This document shows positions 8,644 through 17,416 of a stretch of DNA of 64,000 nt, one piece after another. The notes below the pieces were generated by a model. The model was not told where the DNA came from. It ran no database searches and worked only from the letters and a program-made list of their open reading frames with translations. Both the position numbers and the translations under genes were made by a program. Position 1 is the first letter of the stretch. Each line of letters starts with the position of its first letter. Source of the stretch: Burkholderia sp. SRS-46 (GTDB lineage: Bacteria > Pseudomonadota > Gammaproteobacteria > Burkholderiales > Burkholderiaceae); the NCBI RefSeq assembly GCF_004343775.1, contig NZ_PTXL01000002.1, positions 1,178,001-1,242,000 of the forward strand. Reading direction: 5' to 3'.

Positions 8644-10455
8644 TCATGCCGTGCCGAGCAGCCCCTGCGGACGGAACCGCACGAGCAGCAGCAGCACGAC
8701 GCCATAGATCAGCATCCGGTAGTCGGCCGCCCAGCGGAACAGCTCCGGCAGCCCGATCAGCGCGACCGCGCCCACCACGCCGCCGAGCACGTTGCCGAGT
8801 CCGCCGAGGATCACCATCGTCAAGGCGAGGATCGACGCCTGCGAATCGAAGGTCTGGTGATTGATGTAGCTGTACAGATGCGCGGCGATGCCGCCGCTCA
8901 CGCCTGCCGCGACGCCGCCGACCGCGAACGCGATCGCCTTGTAGCGGTTCGGCGCGATGCCGTGCGCGCGCGCGGCGACGTCGTCCTCGCGCACCGCGCG
9001 CAGCGTGCGGCCGAGGTGCGAGCGCAGCAGGCGCACCTGCACGAGCGCGAACGCGACGAGCACCGCCAGCGTGAACCAGTACGCGGCACGCGCACTGGTC
9101 GCCCACGGCAGCGGTGCGATGCCGGTGATGCCGAGCGGGCCGCGCGTGAGGCCGTCCCAGTTCAGGATCACGAGGCTCACGACCTCGCCGATGCCGAGCG
9201 TAGCGATCGACACGTAGTGGCCGCGCAGCCGGAACGCCGGATAGACGAGCAGCGTGCCGAGCACCGCGGTGATCGCGCCCGCGCACGGGATCGTCACGGC
9301 CGGCGACCAGCCGAGATCCGCCGACAGCAGCGCCGACGCATACGCACCGATTACGAGCAGCGCCGCATGGCCAAGCGAGATCTGCCCGACCGTGCCGGCC
9401 ACGAGCGTGAGGCTCAGCGCGAGCAGCGCGTACAGCCAGGCGTTGGTCAGCGTCTGCAGCAGGTACGGCGACGCCGTCAGCCACGGCAGCGCCACCGCGC
9501 CCGCGAGTAGCGCCGCGCGCAGCCAGCGCGGCACGCGCACCGCCTTCGCCGCCGCGAGGAAGGTCCCCGTCATCGGTTCGGGCGGCACGCCGCGGCGCGC
9601 GCTGAACAGGCCGTTGGGCCGCCACGCGAGAAACGCGAGCAGCAGCGCGAACGCGAACAGGTCGCGATAGCTCGTGCCGAACAGCGCGACGCCGTAGCTC
9701 TCGACGAGGCCGAGCAGCAGGCTGCCCGCGATCGCACCCGGCACGTTGCCGAGCCCGCCGATCAGCAGCGCGATCACGCCCTTCAGCGTCGCCTGGAACC
9801 CCATCGCGGGATCGATGCTGTTGTAGACCATCCCGACCAGCAGCCCGCTCACGCCGCCGAGCGCGCAGGCAATCGCGAACACGGTCTGGTTCACGCGGTT
9901 CACGTCGACGCCCATCTGCAACGCCGCGTCGCGATCCTGCGCGGTCGCGCGCACGGCCCAGCCGAGCCGCGTGAAGCGCAGGAAGCCATACAGCAGCGCA
10001 GCGGCCGCGATGCCGATGCCCGCGATCAGCAGGTCGAGCGCGCCGAGCGTCGCGCCGCCGATCCGCAGGTGCCAGTCGGGCAGTGGCGCGGGCACCGCGC
10101 GCGGGTCCGCGCCGAACGCGAGCTGCGCGAGCTGGTCGAGGATGAAGCTGATGCCGATCGTCGCGAGCAGCGGCGCGATGCGCGCGGCGTGGCGCAACGG
10201 CCGCAGCCCGATCCGCTCGATCGCGACGCCGAGCGCGCCGCAGCCGACGACGACCGCCGCGAGCGCGACGGGCAGCGGCAGGCCGAAGCGCGTGAGGCAC
10301 AGCCAGCCGATGAACGCGCCGGCCATGTAGACCGAGCCGTGCGCGAAGTTGATCAGGTGCGAGACGCCGAAGATCAGCGCGAGCCCGACCGCGAGCAACG
10401 CATAGATGTTGCCGACGATCAGGCCGTTGATCGTGTATTCGAGCCAGGAAGCCAT
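8644..10455 (-). CDS. Fused LivH-LivM branched-chain amino acid-type ABC permease
   Basis: This 603-residue inner-membrane protein carries both permease subunits in one chain. Residues 1 to about 290 are LivH-like ([22 protein letters not shown]; later [20 protein letters not shown]). A linker of about 20 residues ([13 protein letters not shown]) leads into a LivM-like half (about 315-603) with [19 protein letters not shown] and [17 protein letters not shown], ending [10 protein letters not shown]. Separate LivH and LivM are each about 300 residues, so the length is the sum. The stop lies 11 bp before the LivG start. Such fusions occur in other Burkholderiales, so it is not a sequencing error; no internal stop or frame change is seen. 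Confidence 0.93.
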   Translation of the reverse strand: MASWLEYTINGLIVGNIYALLAVGLALIFGVSHLINFAHGSVYMAGAFIGWLCLTRFGLPLPVALAAVVVGCGALGVAIERIGLRPLRHAARIAPLLATIGISFILDQLAQLAFGADPRAVPAPLPDWHLRIGGATLGALDLLIAGIGIAAAALLYGFLRFTRLGWAVRATAQDRDAALQMGVDVNRVNQTVFAIACALGGVSGLLVGMVYNSIDPAMGFQATLKGVIALLIGGLGNVPGAIAGSLLLGLVESYGVALFGTSYRDLFAFALLLAFLAWRPNGLFSARRGVPPEPMTGTFLAAAKAVRVPRWLRAALLAGAVALPWLTASPYLLQTLTNAWLYALLALSLTLVAGTVGQISLGHAALLVIGAYASALLSADLGWSPAVTIPCAGAITAVLGTLLVYPAFRLRGHYVSIATLGIGEVVSLVILNWDGLTRGPLGITGIAPLPWATSARAAYWFTLAVLVAFALVQVRLLRSHLGRTLRAVREDDVAARAHGIAPNRYKAIAFAVGGVAAGVSGGIAAHLYSYINHQTFDSQASILALTMVILGGLGNVLGGVVGAVALIGLPELFRWAADYRMLIYGVVLLLLVRFRPQGLLGTA

Positions 10456-10483
10456 GACTGTCGATCCGTCGAAAGCGGGCCGC

Positions 10484-11677
10484 TCAGCGCGCGGCGAGCG
10501 ACGGCTTCACGCCGTCCCACAGCGCCCACTGCCCGTGCTTCACGACCAGGTACACGGCGCGCGCGCCCGCGACGCGGCGCGTCTGCGGATCGAAGCGCAC
10601 CTTGCCGAAGATCACGCTCGGCACGTCGGCGATCTTCGCGAAGCCGTCGCGCGCGGCCTGCCGTGTCGTGCCGTAGCGGCGCAGCACCTCGGCCGACAGG
10701 ATCAGCGCGTCGTACGCGCGCGCGACGAACGAATCGGGATCGGCGTGATACTTCGCGCGATAGCGCTGCACGAACGCCTGCACTTCCGGGCGCGGCTCGC
10801 TCGGGAAGAAGTTCGATTCCGTATAGACGCCGTCGACGGCCGTGCCGCCCAGCTCGAGGAACTTCGGCGAATACACCGAGCCGACCGCCGCGATCGGCTG
10901 CGCGAGGCCGGCGGTGCGCGCCTGGCGCACGATCTGCGCGCCGTCCGCGTAGTACGACACCAGCACGAGCGCGTCCGGCTTCGCCGCGTTGATCCGCACG
11001 AGCGTCGCGCGGAAATCCTTTTCCGTCGGCTGGTAGCCTTCGGCCGCGACCACCTGCGCGCCGAGGCCGGCCGCCGCCTGCGCGAAGATGTCCTTGCTCG
11101 TGCGGCCCCAGTCGGTGTTCAGGTACAGCACCGCGATCCGCTTGAAGCCGAGTTCCTTCACCGCGAAGCGCGCGAGCAGCGGCTGCTCTTCCGCCTGGCT
11201 GAGCGCGGTGCTCCACAGATAGTCGCCGCCCTTCGTGAAATCCGGATGCGAGTTCGTGAAGCCGAACTGGATCAGCTGGCCGCGCTGGTAGATCGGCGAG
11301 GCCGCCATCGACGTCGCGCTGGAGAAATCGCCGAGTTCGAGCACGATGCGCGGATCGGAGACGAACTTCTGCGCGATCGCGACCGCCTGGCGCGGGTCGC
11401 TGCGGCTGTCCTGGAAGTCGTACGCGAGCGGCCGGCCGTGAATGCCGCCACCGCCGTTGATCTCGTCGAGCGCGAGGTCGAAGCCGCGCTTCCACTGCTC
11501 GCCGTATTGCGCGTCCTGCCCGGTCAGCGGGCCGCTGACGCCGACCACGACCGGCTCGCCCGACACGCCCGCGGCAAGCGCGCCGCCCGCCGACAATCCC
11601 CATGCGGCGGCCAGCGCGGCCACCGTGCGCAGCACGCGCCGCCAGGCGCCGCGTGTGTCGTTCACCGAAACGTTCAT
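10484..11677 (-). CDS. Liv-type periplasmic substrate-binding protein
   Basis: This 397-residue binding protein delivers ligand to the fused permease and its ATPases, which follow it on the minus strand (28 bp gap). A signal peptide (hydrophobic core [21 protein letters not shown]) precedes [20 protein letters not shown], the standard start of the Peripla_BP_6 fold; [12 protein letters not shown] and [13 protein letters not shown] are further family positions. The ATG at 11677 has GAGGAA 7 bases ahead; an earlier in-frame start at 11782 would place 35 hydrophilic residues before the signal and is rejected. The ligand is not predictable. The divergent LysR regulator is the likely controller. 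Confidence 0.92.
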   Translation of the reverse strand: MNVSVNDTRGAWRRVLRTVAALAAAWGLSAGGALAAGVSGEPVVVGVSGPLTGQDAQYGEQWKRGFDLALDEINGGGGIHGRPLAYDFQDSRSDPRQAVAIAQKFVSDPRIVLELGDFSSATSMAASPIYQRGQLIQFGFTNSHPDFTKGGDYLWSTALSQAEEQPLLARFAVKELGFKRIAVLYLNTDWGRTSKDIFAQAAAGLGAQVVAAEGYQPTEKDFRATLVRINAAKPDALVLVSYYADGAQIVRQARTAGLAQPIAAVGSVYSPKFLELGGTAVDGVYTESNFFPSEPRPEVQAFVQRYRAKYHADPDSFVARAYDALILSAEVLRRYGTTRQAARDGFAKIADVPSVIFGKVRFDPQTRRVAGARAVYLVVKHGQWALWDGVKPSLAAR

Positions 11678-12027
11678 GCTTTCCTCGCGTCTGTCGAAAA
11701 GAGTGAGCGCATGTAACCACGCTGAATTCAGGCGTTCCAACGAAGTTTTGTGTCTATCGATATCGCGCTGCGTGAGAAGCATCGGGTGTGTCGTCGGGTG
11801 CGAGCGAACGCGATGCGTCGGGCAACGCTACGCGCGCAATGCATCGCGTTGATTCGATGAAGGATTTGCGCAGCCCACGGCTCGCGCGCGCGGCACGTGC
11901 GTGCGTCGGACGCCGCGGCAGCCGCCGCGCGCTACGCACGTTTCATGCTGTCGATACGAAAAATCATTATATGAATCGCGCATGCTTCGACTTCTACAAT
12001 GCGCGAATCGCATCATCGGAACGCGCC
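11678..12027. promoter_or_regulatory. Divergent regulatory region between the Liv operon and the LysR operon
   Basis: This 350-bp gap separates two divergent operons. It is more AT-rich near 11955-12000 than the surrounding genes. TACAAT at 11995-12000 resembles a -10 element for the LysR operon, but no good -35 sits 17 bp upstream, and the transcript would have only a very short leader. LysR-type T-N11-A half-sites cannot be assigned with confidence. No gene is visible here. Confidence 0.4.
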
Positions 12028-13014
12028 ATGGAGTTGCATCACCTCGAAGCCTTTTCCGCGGTCATGTCGGCCGGCAGCGTGACCGGCGCGGGCACGCTGC
12101 TCGGCCGCTCGCAGCCGGCCGTCACGCGGCAGATCCAGGAGCTCGAAGCCGATCTCGGCTATGCGCTGTTCGACCGTCACGGCCCGCGCGTCACGCCGAC
12201 GCGGCGCGCGTTCCTGCTCTACGACGAAGTCGAGCGCTCGCTGATCGGGCTGCGCGCGATCGAGGCCCGCGCCCGCGCGATCGGCGCCGACGCCGCCGAG
12301 CCGGTGCGCATCGCGGCCACGCCCGCGCTCGCCGCCGCGATCGTGCCGGCCGCGCTCGCCGCGCTGCCCGACGCCACGCATGCACCGCACTACCAGGTGC
12401 GCAGCGAATCGGCCGAGCATGTCGTGCACGAAGTGCTGTCGCGCACCGCGGACGTCGGCGTCGTCACGCTGCCGCTCGCGCATGCGGGGCTCGACGTGCA
12501 CTGGATCGCGCAGGCGCCGTGCGTCGCCGTGCTGCGCGTCGACGATCCGCTCGCCGCGCGGCGTCGCATCGCGCTGCGCGATCTCGCGCGCCACCGCGTC
12601 GTCACCGTCGCGAACCGTCACCGGCTGCGGCAGCGGATCGACGCGGCGTTCGCGGCCGCGCGCATCGACGCGCGCGTGTTCGTCGAAACCAATGCGTCGC
12701 TCAATGCGGTGATGGCCGCGCGCGCGGGGCTCGGCGTCGCGATCGTCGATCCGGCCACGGGCGTCGCGCTGCCGATCGACGGCGTCGTCGCGCGGCCGCT
12801 CGACGTCGACATCTCGTTCGCGTTCGGCGTCGCGACGCCGGCCGGCAAGGCGCGCGCGCCGGCCGTCGATGCGCTGCTCGACGCACTGCGCAACATGACG
12901 CGCGCGCTGCTCGACGGCGTTGCGATTCACGACGCGTCGGCGCACGATGCGCTGTTGCGCGGCGAGCGGCCGCGCGGCCGTTCGCGACGCACGAAACAGG
13001 AGACAACAGCATGA
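12028..13014 (+). CDS. LysR-family transcriptional regulator
   Basis: This 328-residue regulator has an N-terminal winged helix-turn-helix (about 1-60; HHLEAFSAVMSAGSVTGAG, then GRSQPAVTRQIQELEADLG) and a two-lobed effector domain (about 90-300). A 28-residue basic tail (RGERPRGRSRRTKQ) follows, slightly longer than usual. The ATG at 12028 aligns with the conserved family start; upstream in-frame codons are not supported. It is divergent from the Liv operon and overlaps the next gene by ATGA, so it is co-transcribed with the enzymes it probably regulates. That arrangement suggests autoregulation and control of both arms by the same effector. Confidence 0.92.
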   Translation: MELHHLEAFSAVMSAGSVTGAGTLLGRSQPAVTRQIQELEADLGYALFDRHGPRVTPTRRAFLLYDEVERSLIGLRAIEARARAIGADAAEPVRIAATPALAAAIVPAALAALPDATHAPHYQVRSESAEHVVHEVLSRTADVGVVTLPLAHAGLDVHWIAQAPCVAVLRVDDPLAARRRIALRDLARHRVVTVANRHRLRQRIDAAFAAARIDARVFVETNASLNAVMAARAGLGVAIVDPATGVALPIDGVVARPLDVDISFAFGVATPAGKARAPAVDALLDALRNMTRALLDGVAIHDASAHDALLRGERPRGRSRRTKQETTA

Positions 13015-14471
13015 CGACGACACTCGCCGCGCTCGAAGCCCGGCTCGCCGAGGACCTGCGCTGGCTCGACCTGCCCGCGCCGGCCTGGGTGCCGCCACGC
13101 CACGCCGACGGCGTACGCGTGCTCGACGTCGCGATCATCGGTGGCGGCATGTCCGGCCTCGCGGCGTCCGCCGAGCTGCGCCTGCTCGGCATCGACAACC
13201 AGCGCGTATTCGACCGCGCGCCGGCCGGCTACGAAGGCCCGTGGATCACGTTTGCGCGGATGGAGACGCTGCGCTCGCTGAAGCAGCTCCCCGGCCCCGC
13301 GCTCGGGCTGCCCGCGCTGACGTTTCGCGCGTGGTTCGAAGCGCAGTTCGGGCGCGACGCGTGGGACGCGCTCTACAAGATCCCGCGCGCGCAGTGGATG
13401 GAATACCTGCGCTGGTACCGGCGCGTGCTCGACCTGCCGGTACGCAACGACACCGCGCTCGTCGCGCTGCGCCCGCGCGACGACGGCCTGCTCGCGCTCG
13501 ACCTGCATGCCGATGGCGACACGCAGACCGTGCTCGCGCGTCACGTCGTGCTCGCGACCGGCCGCGACGGGCTCGGCGGCCCGTACCTTCCGCCCGTTGC
13601 ACGGCACACGCCGCGCGAACGCTACGCGCACTCGTCCGAACCGATCGATTTCGCGGCGCTGGCCGGCAAGCGCGTCGGCGTGGTCGGCGCGGGCGCATCG
13701 GCCTTCGACAACGCCGGTGCCGCGCTCGAAGCCGGCGCCGCGCGCGTCGACCTGCTGTTCCGCCGCGCGGACATTCCGCGCATCAACAAGCTGACCGGCA
13801 TCGGCAGCCCGGGGCTCGTGCACGGCTTCGCGGATCTCGACGACGCGACGAAGTGGCGCTTCATGCACTACTCGCTGACGACGCAGACGCCGCCGCCGCG
13901 CGACAGCGTGCTGCGCGTGTCGCGCCACGCCAACGCGTACTTCCATGCGGGCAGCCCGATCGAAGCGCTCGCCCCGCAGGCCGACGGCCTCGCGATCACG
14001 ACGCCGCGCGGCCGCCATGTGGTGGACTTCCTGATCTTCGCGACCGGTTTTCATTCCGACTGGACGACGCGCGCCGAATTCGCGGCGTTCGGCCCGCAGG
14101 TGCGACGCTGGAAGGACCGCTATCGCGCGGCGCCCGGCACATGGCTCGACGAGCTGGCCGAGTCGCCCGATCTCGGCCCCGCGTTCGCGTTCCAGGAGCG
14201 CGCGCCCGGCGCGTGCCCGGCGGTGACGCGGATCCACTGTTTCAACCACGCCGCGAGCCTGAGCCACGGCAAGCTGTCCGGCGACATTCCCGCGATCAGC
14301 GCGGGTGCGCAGCGGCTCGCGCGCGGGATCGCGAGCCGCCTGTTCGATGCCGATCGCGAGCGGCACTACGACGCGCTCTTGTCGTTCGCGAAGCCCGAGC
14401 TGCAAGGCGACGAATGGCGCGACGCGGATGCCGCGCCTTTCCAACACGATGACGAAAACCTGAACCGATGA
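13011..14471 (+). CDS. FAD/NAD(P)-binding flavoprotein, monooxygenase-like
   Basis: This 486-residue enzyme has two dinucleotide-binding motifs: GGGMSG (44-49, FAD) and GAGASA (226-231, NAD(P)H), the two-Rossmann layout of class B flavin monooxygenases and N-hydroxylating enzymes. LKQLPGPALGLPALTFRAWFEAQFG and a late FATGFHSDW (an ATG-type motif joining the domains) agree. The Baeyer-Villiger fingerprint FxGxxxHxxxW is not seen; HSSEPIDF sits at that place. The start is an ATG at 13011 with AGGAGA nearby, overlapping the LysR stop. The gene is coupled by ATGA to the CMD gene. It may oxidise a compound imported by the divergent Liv transporter; the substrate is unknown. Confidence 0.85.
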   Translation: MTTTLAALEARLAEDLRWLDLPAPAWVPPRHADGVRVLDVAIIGGGMSGLAASAELRLLGIDNQRVFDRAPAGYEGPWITFARMETLRSLKQLPGPALGLPALTFRAWFEAQFGRDAWDALYKIPRAQWMEYLRWYRRVLDLPVRNDTALVALRPRDDGLLALDLHADGDTQTVLARHVVLATGRDGLGGPYLPPVARHTPRERYAHSSEPIDFAALAGKRVGVVGAGASAFDNAGAALEAGAARVDLLFRRADIPRINKLTGIGSPGLVHGFADLDDATKWRFMHYSLTTQTPPPRDSVLRVSRHANAYFHAGSPIEALAPQADGLAITTPRGRHVVDFLIFATGFHSDWTTRAEFAAFGPQVRRWKDRYRAAPGTWLDELAESPDLGPAFAFQERAPGACPAVTRIHCFNHAASLSHGKLSGDIPAISAGAQRLARGIASRLFDADRERHYDALLSFAKPELQGDEWRDADAAPFQHDDENLNR

Positions 14472-14998
14472 CCGAACCCACGACACCGGCCGCCGCGCCG
14501 GACACGATCGACGCCGTCGCCGGCCTGCGCGACGGCGATCCGGTAGCCGCACTGCGCCGCGCGCGCGGCAAGGTGCGGCTGCATACGCAGCTCGGCGAAA
14601 CGGCGCTGTTCGATCCCGCGCTGCCGGACCTGTCGCTCGCCGAGCGCCTGCATGCCGCGCGCTATGTCGCACGGCTGTCGAACGCGCATGCGCTCGCCGC
14701 GACCTATCGCGCGCGGCTGCTGAACGAAGCCGGGACGGAGCACGACATCGCGCTGGCCGACGCCGAGACCTTCGACGCGCTGCCGCCGCGCGTCGGCGCG
14801 ATCCTCGCGCATGCGCGACGCCTGACGCTGGCACCCGCCGACGCGCGCGCCGCCGATCTCGCAACGCTGCAGTCGGCGGGACTGACCACACCGGCGATCG
14901 TCGCGCTGTCGCAGCTCGTCGCGTTCGTGACGTACCAGGTGCGCGTCGTCGCGGCGGTCGGCGCGCTGCACGCGCGCGTCGCGAAGGAGGCCGCATGA
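14468..14998 (+). CDS. CMD-domain protein without cysteines (Avi_7170-like family)
   Basis: This 176-residue, Ala-rich, all-helical protein resembles the carboxymuconolactone decarboxylase/AhpD fold. The match to the family I remember as CMD_Avi_7170 rests on length, composition and its invariant neighbour. It has no cysteine at all, so it lacks the CxxC redox centre of AhpD and is unlikely to be a peroxidase itself. The start overlaps the flavoprotein stop and its own stop overlaps the next start (both ATGA), so equimolar synthesis with the AhpD-like protein is likely. A structural or regulatory subunit of a complex is inference. Confidence 0.75.
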   Translation: MTEPTTPAAAPDTIDAVAGLRDGDPVAALRRARGKVRLHTQLGETALFDPALPDLSLAERLHAARYVARLSNAHALAATYRARLLNEAGTEHDIALADAETFDALPPRVGAILAHARRLTLAPADARAADLATLQSAGLTTPAIVALSQLVAFVTYQVRVVAAVGALHARVAKEAA

Positions 14999-15585
14999 CT
15001 ACCCCGCAAGCTTTCACGTTCGACACGCTCGGCTGGCGCGCGTGGCTCGACACCGTGCCGCTCGCCGCCGCGACGCCCGACCAGCTCGCGGTGCTCGACG
15101 CGAGCCACCCGCACGCGAAGACGTCCGACTATTACCTGCTGCTGGTGCATCTGCCGGAAATCCTGCGGCAGCGCTCGGGCGTGTTCAACGCGATCATGTA
15201 CGGGCCCGGCGGCTTGCCGCGCGCGGAGCGCGAGCTTGCGAGCACCGCGGTGTCGCGCGTCAACGGCTGCGTGTATTGCGCGTCCGTGCATGCGCAGCGC
15301 TTCGCGCAGCTCGCGAAGCGCACCGATGCGATCGAGCAGGTGTTCGACGATCCGGCAACGGCCGGCACGACCGCGCGCGAGCGGGCGATCGTGCGCTACG
15401 CGATCGCGCTGACGGATACGCCCGACGCGGTCGACGACCGGCACATCGCCGCGCTCGAAGCGGCCGGGCACACGCACGAGGACATTCTCGACCTGTCGCA
15501 CGCGATCGCGATCTTCGCGTGGGCGAACCGGTTGATGCTGACGCTCGGCGAGCCGGTGTTCCCGGCGCAAGCGGCGCCCGCGTGA
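14995..15585 (+). CDS. AhpD-like alkylhydroperoxidase-domain protein (Avi_7169-like family)
   Basis: This 196-residue protein has the AhpD core motif: C92, C95 and H99 in NGCVYCASVHAQRF, preceded by RELASTAVSRV. AhpD proteins use this pair for thiol-based reduction of peroxides or for disulfide relay. Other parts (LVHLPEILRQRSGVFNAIMYG near 50-70) match the larger peroxidase-related subfamily. It is last in the LysR, flavoprotein, CMD, AhpD operon, coupled by ATGA to the CMD gene. A strong hairpin follows 9 bp after the stop. It may remove peroxide leaked by the flavoenzyme or act in the same oxidation; both are inference. Confidence 0.85.
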   Translation: MTTPQAFTFDTLGWRAWLDTVPLAAATPDQLAVLDASHPHAKTSDYYLLLVHLPEILRQRSGVFNAIMYGPGGLPRAERELASTAVSRVNGCVYCASVHAQRFAQLAKRTDAIEQVFDDPATAGTTARERAIVRYAIALTDTPDAVDDRHIAALEAAGHTHEDILDLSHAIAIFAWANRLMLTLGEPVFPAQAAPA

Positions 15586-15593
15586 TGCGCACC

Positions 15594-15624
15594 GCGCGCC
15601 GGGCGATGCCGCCGCCCGGCGCGC
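15594..15624. terminator. Shared hairpin between convergent genes
   Basis: GCGCGCCGGGC (15594-15604) pairs perfectly with GCCCGGCGCGC (15614-15624) around a 9-base loop. It fills the gap between the convergent AhpD-like and Lrp genes and could end both transcripts. There is no T-run on either side. Confidence 0.55.
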
Positions 15625-15626
15625 CG

Positions 15627-16058
15627 TCACGCCTTGTGCGTCGACAACAGGATGCTCGTCTCGGTATTCGCGATCCCGTCGATCAGCCGGATCGCGCCGA
15701 GCACGCGGTCGAAGTTCTCGAGCGAATCCGCGTTCAGCTCGGCGATCAGATCCCAGCGCCCGTTCGTACTATGAATCGTCGCGACGTTCGGATGCCCGCG
15801 CAGCACCTTGACCACCTCCGCCGCGCGGTTGCCCTGCACCGCGATCGACATCAGCGCGCGGATCCGGTGCCGCTCGGCGGCCGGCTTCAGCCGCACCGTG
15901 TAGCCGACGATCACCCCGTGCTTCTCCAGCCGCGTCAGCCGGTTCTGCACGGTCGCGCGCGCGACGCGCAGCTGCTTCGCGAGCGCGACCACCGACAGCC
16001 GCGCGTTGTCGCGCAGCAGCGCAATGAGCTGACGGTCGACGTCGTCGAGCGTAATCAT
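15627..16058 (-). CDS. Lrp/AsnC-family transcriptional regulator
   Basis: This 143-residue regulator has an N-terminal helix-turn-helix (LDDVDRQLIALLRDNARLSVVALAKQL, then RATVQNRLTRLEKHGVI) and a C-terminal RAM/ligand-sensing ferredoxin-like domain (about 65-140). The ATG at 16058 has GGGGAG 4 bases ahead; an upstream in-frame start at 16097 is less likely. It is divergent from the ornithine cyclodeaminase gene, with a 221-bp gap. Local Lrp-type regulators of this kind usually respond to the amino acid their neighbour degrades, so ornithine, citrulline or proline is a fair guess for the effector. Confidence 0.9.
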   Translation of the reverse strand: MITLDDVDRQLIALLRDNARLSVVALAKQLRVARATVQNRLTRLEKHGVIVGYTVRLKPAAERHRIRALMSIAVQGNRAAEVVKVLRGHPNVATIHSTNGRWDLIAELNADSLENFDRVLGAIRLIDGIANTETSILLSTHKA

Positions 16059-16156
16059 CCGACTCCCCTTTTCCTGTGAAATGCCCTCGACGCGCAAGCG
16101 TGCCGCGCGCCGCCGCGCTTGACCAGCGGGATTCGATCACATTGCCACATACGGCT

Positions 16157-16176
16157 GGCATTTTGCAAAGCTTGCC
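16157..16176. promoter_or_regulatory. Candidate operator in the Lrp/ornithine cyclodeaminase intergenic region
   Basis: An imperfect palindrome GGCATTTTGCAAAGCTTGCC with a perfect TTTGCAAA core lies in the most AT-rich part of the gap. Lrp-type proteins favour short AT-rich palindromes, so this is a plausible but unproven site. I saw no convincing sigma-70 pair beside it. Confidence 0.3.
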
Positions 16177-16279
16177 GATGAATCTGCTCGCTTTGCTGTC
16201 TTTTTGTTGGCTGGCGCCCCGGAAATAATGTCTCCATCGAGCGGCCCGTTGCGCCGCGTCCATTACCGGAGACAGCCTC

Positions 16280-17359
16280 ATGACCCGCTTCCTAGACGTA
16301 CCCGCCACCGCCCGGCTGATCGCGCAGACCGGCGTCACGCGCTTCCTGAACGAGCTCGTCGACACGCTGCATGCCGACTATCTTCGCTGGGCCGACTTCG
16401 ACAAGTCGCCGCGCGTCGCCTGCCATTCGCGCGACGGCGTGATCGAGCTGATGCCGGTCGCGAACGCGTCGCTGTTCGCGTTCAAGTACGTGAACGGCCA
16501 CCCCGTCAACGCGGCGCGCGGCATGCACACGGTGATGGCGTTCGGCGCGCTCGCGGAGGTCGACACGGGCTACCCGCTGCTGCTCGCCGAGCTCACGCTG
16601 ACCACCGCGCTGCGCACCGCCGCGACGTCGGTGCTCGCCGCGAAGGCGCTCGCGCGCGCCGATTCACGCACGATGGCGCTGGTCGGCAACGGCGCGCAGA
16701 GCGAATTCCAGGCGATCGCGTTCCACACGCTGCTCGGCATCGACGAGATCCGCGTGTTCGACGTCGATCCGCACGCGACCGACAAGCTCGTGCGGAACCT
16801 CGCCGCCTATCCGCGGCTGCGCGTCGTGCGCGCCGCATCGACCGCCGACGCGGTGCGCGGCGCGGACATCGTGACGACCGTCACCGCCGACAAGGCGTAC
16901 GCGACGATCATCACGCCGGACATGATCGAACCCGGCATGCACCTGAACGCGGTGGGCGGCGACTGCCCGGGCAAGACCGAGCTGCATGCGGACGTGCTGC
17001 GCGCGGCGCGCGTGTTCGTCGAATACGAGCCGCAGTCGCGCATCGAGGGCGACATCCAGCAGCTGCCGGCCGATTTCCCGGTGACCGAGCTGTGGCGCGT
17101 GCTGCAAGGCGAGACGGCCGGCCGCGAGCATGCCGCGCAGATCACGGTGTTCGACTCGGTCGGCTTCGCGCTCGAGGATTACTCGGCGCTGCGCTACCTG
17201 TATTCGCTCGCGCAGCAGCACCACGCGGGCGTCGAGATCGCGCTGATCCCGCCGGCCGTCGATCCGAAGAACCTGTTCGCGCTGATCGACGACCCGTCCG
17301 CGCTCGCGCAAGGCCAGGCCGCCTTCGTCGCCGACGCCGTCGCCGCGCTCGCGCGCTGA
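16280..17359 (+). CDS. Ornithine cyclodeaminase
   Basis: This 359-residue NAD-dependent enzyme converts ornithine to proline and ammonia. It belongs to the OCD/mu-crystallin family. KSPRVACHSRDGVIELMPV and FAFKYVNGHPVNAARG match substrate-binding segments, LVGNGAQSEFQAIAF is the NAD-binding loop, and NAVGGDCPGKTELHADVL with FDSVGFALEDYSAL are the conserved C-terminal segments. Length agrees with the family (about 350). Its first gene position, followed after 57 bp by a citrulline hydrolase gene, gives citrulline to ornithine to proline in two steps. The divergent Lrp regulator probably controls it. Confidence 0.93.
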   Translation: MTRFLDVPATARLIAQTGVTRFLNELVDTLHADYLRWADFDKSPRVACHSRDGVIELMPVANASLFAFKYVNGHPVNAARGMHTVMAFGALAEVDTGYPLLLAELTLTTALRTAATSVLAAKALARADSRTMALVGNGAQSEFQAIAFHTLLGIDEIRVFDVDPHATDKLVRNLAAYPRLRVVRAASTADAVRGADIVTTVTADKAYATIITPDMIEPGMHLNAVGGDCPGKTELHADVLRAARVFVEYEPQSRIEGDIQQLPADFPVTELWRVLQGETAGREHAAQITVFDSVGFALEDYSALRYLYSLAQQHHAGVEIALIPPAVDPKNLFALIDDPSALAQGQAAFVADAVAALAR

Positions 17360-17416
17360 CCCGAGCCGGTGCGGCCCGCGCGCCGCACCGCCCCTTGCCC
17401 TTCGCCACACTTTGCG

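Noticed and set aside
12927..15053. Long minus-strand frame opposite the flavoprotein cassette
   Set aside because: Antisense shadow; the plus-strand genes have clear motifs and ATGA couplings.
16157..16176. Sigma-54 promoter for the ornithine cyclodeaminase operon
   Set aside because: The TGGCA and TTGC-like blocks are not at the required spacing, and no GC dinucleotide sits in the right place with TT before it.
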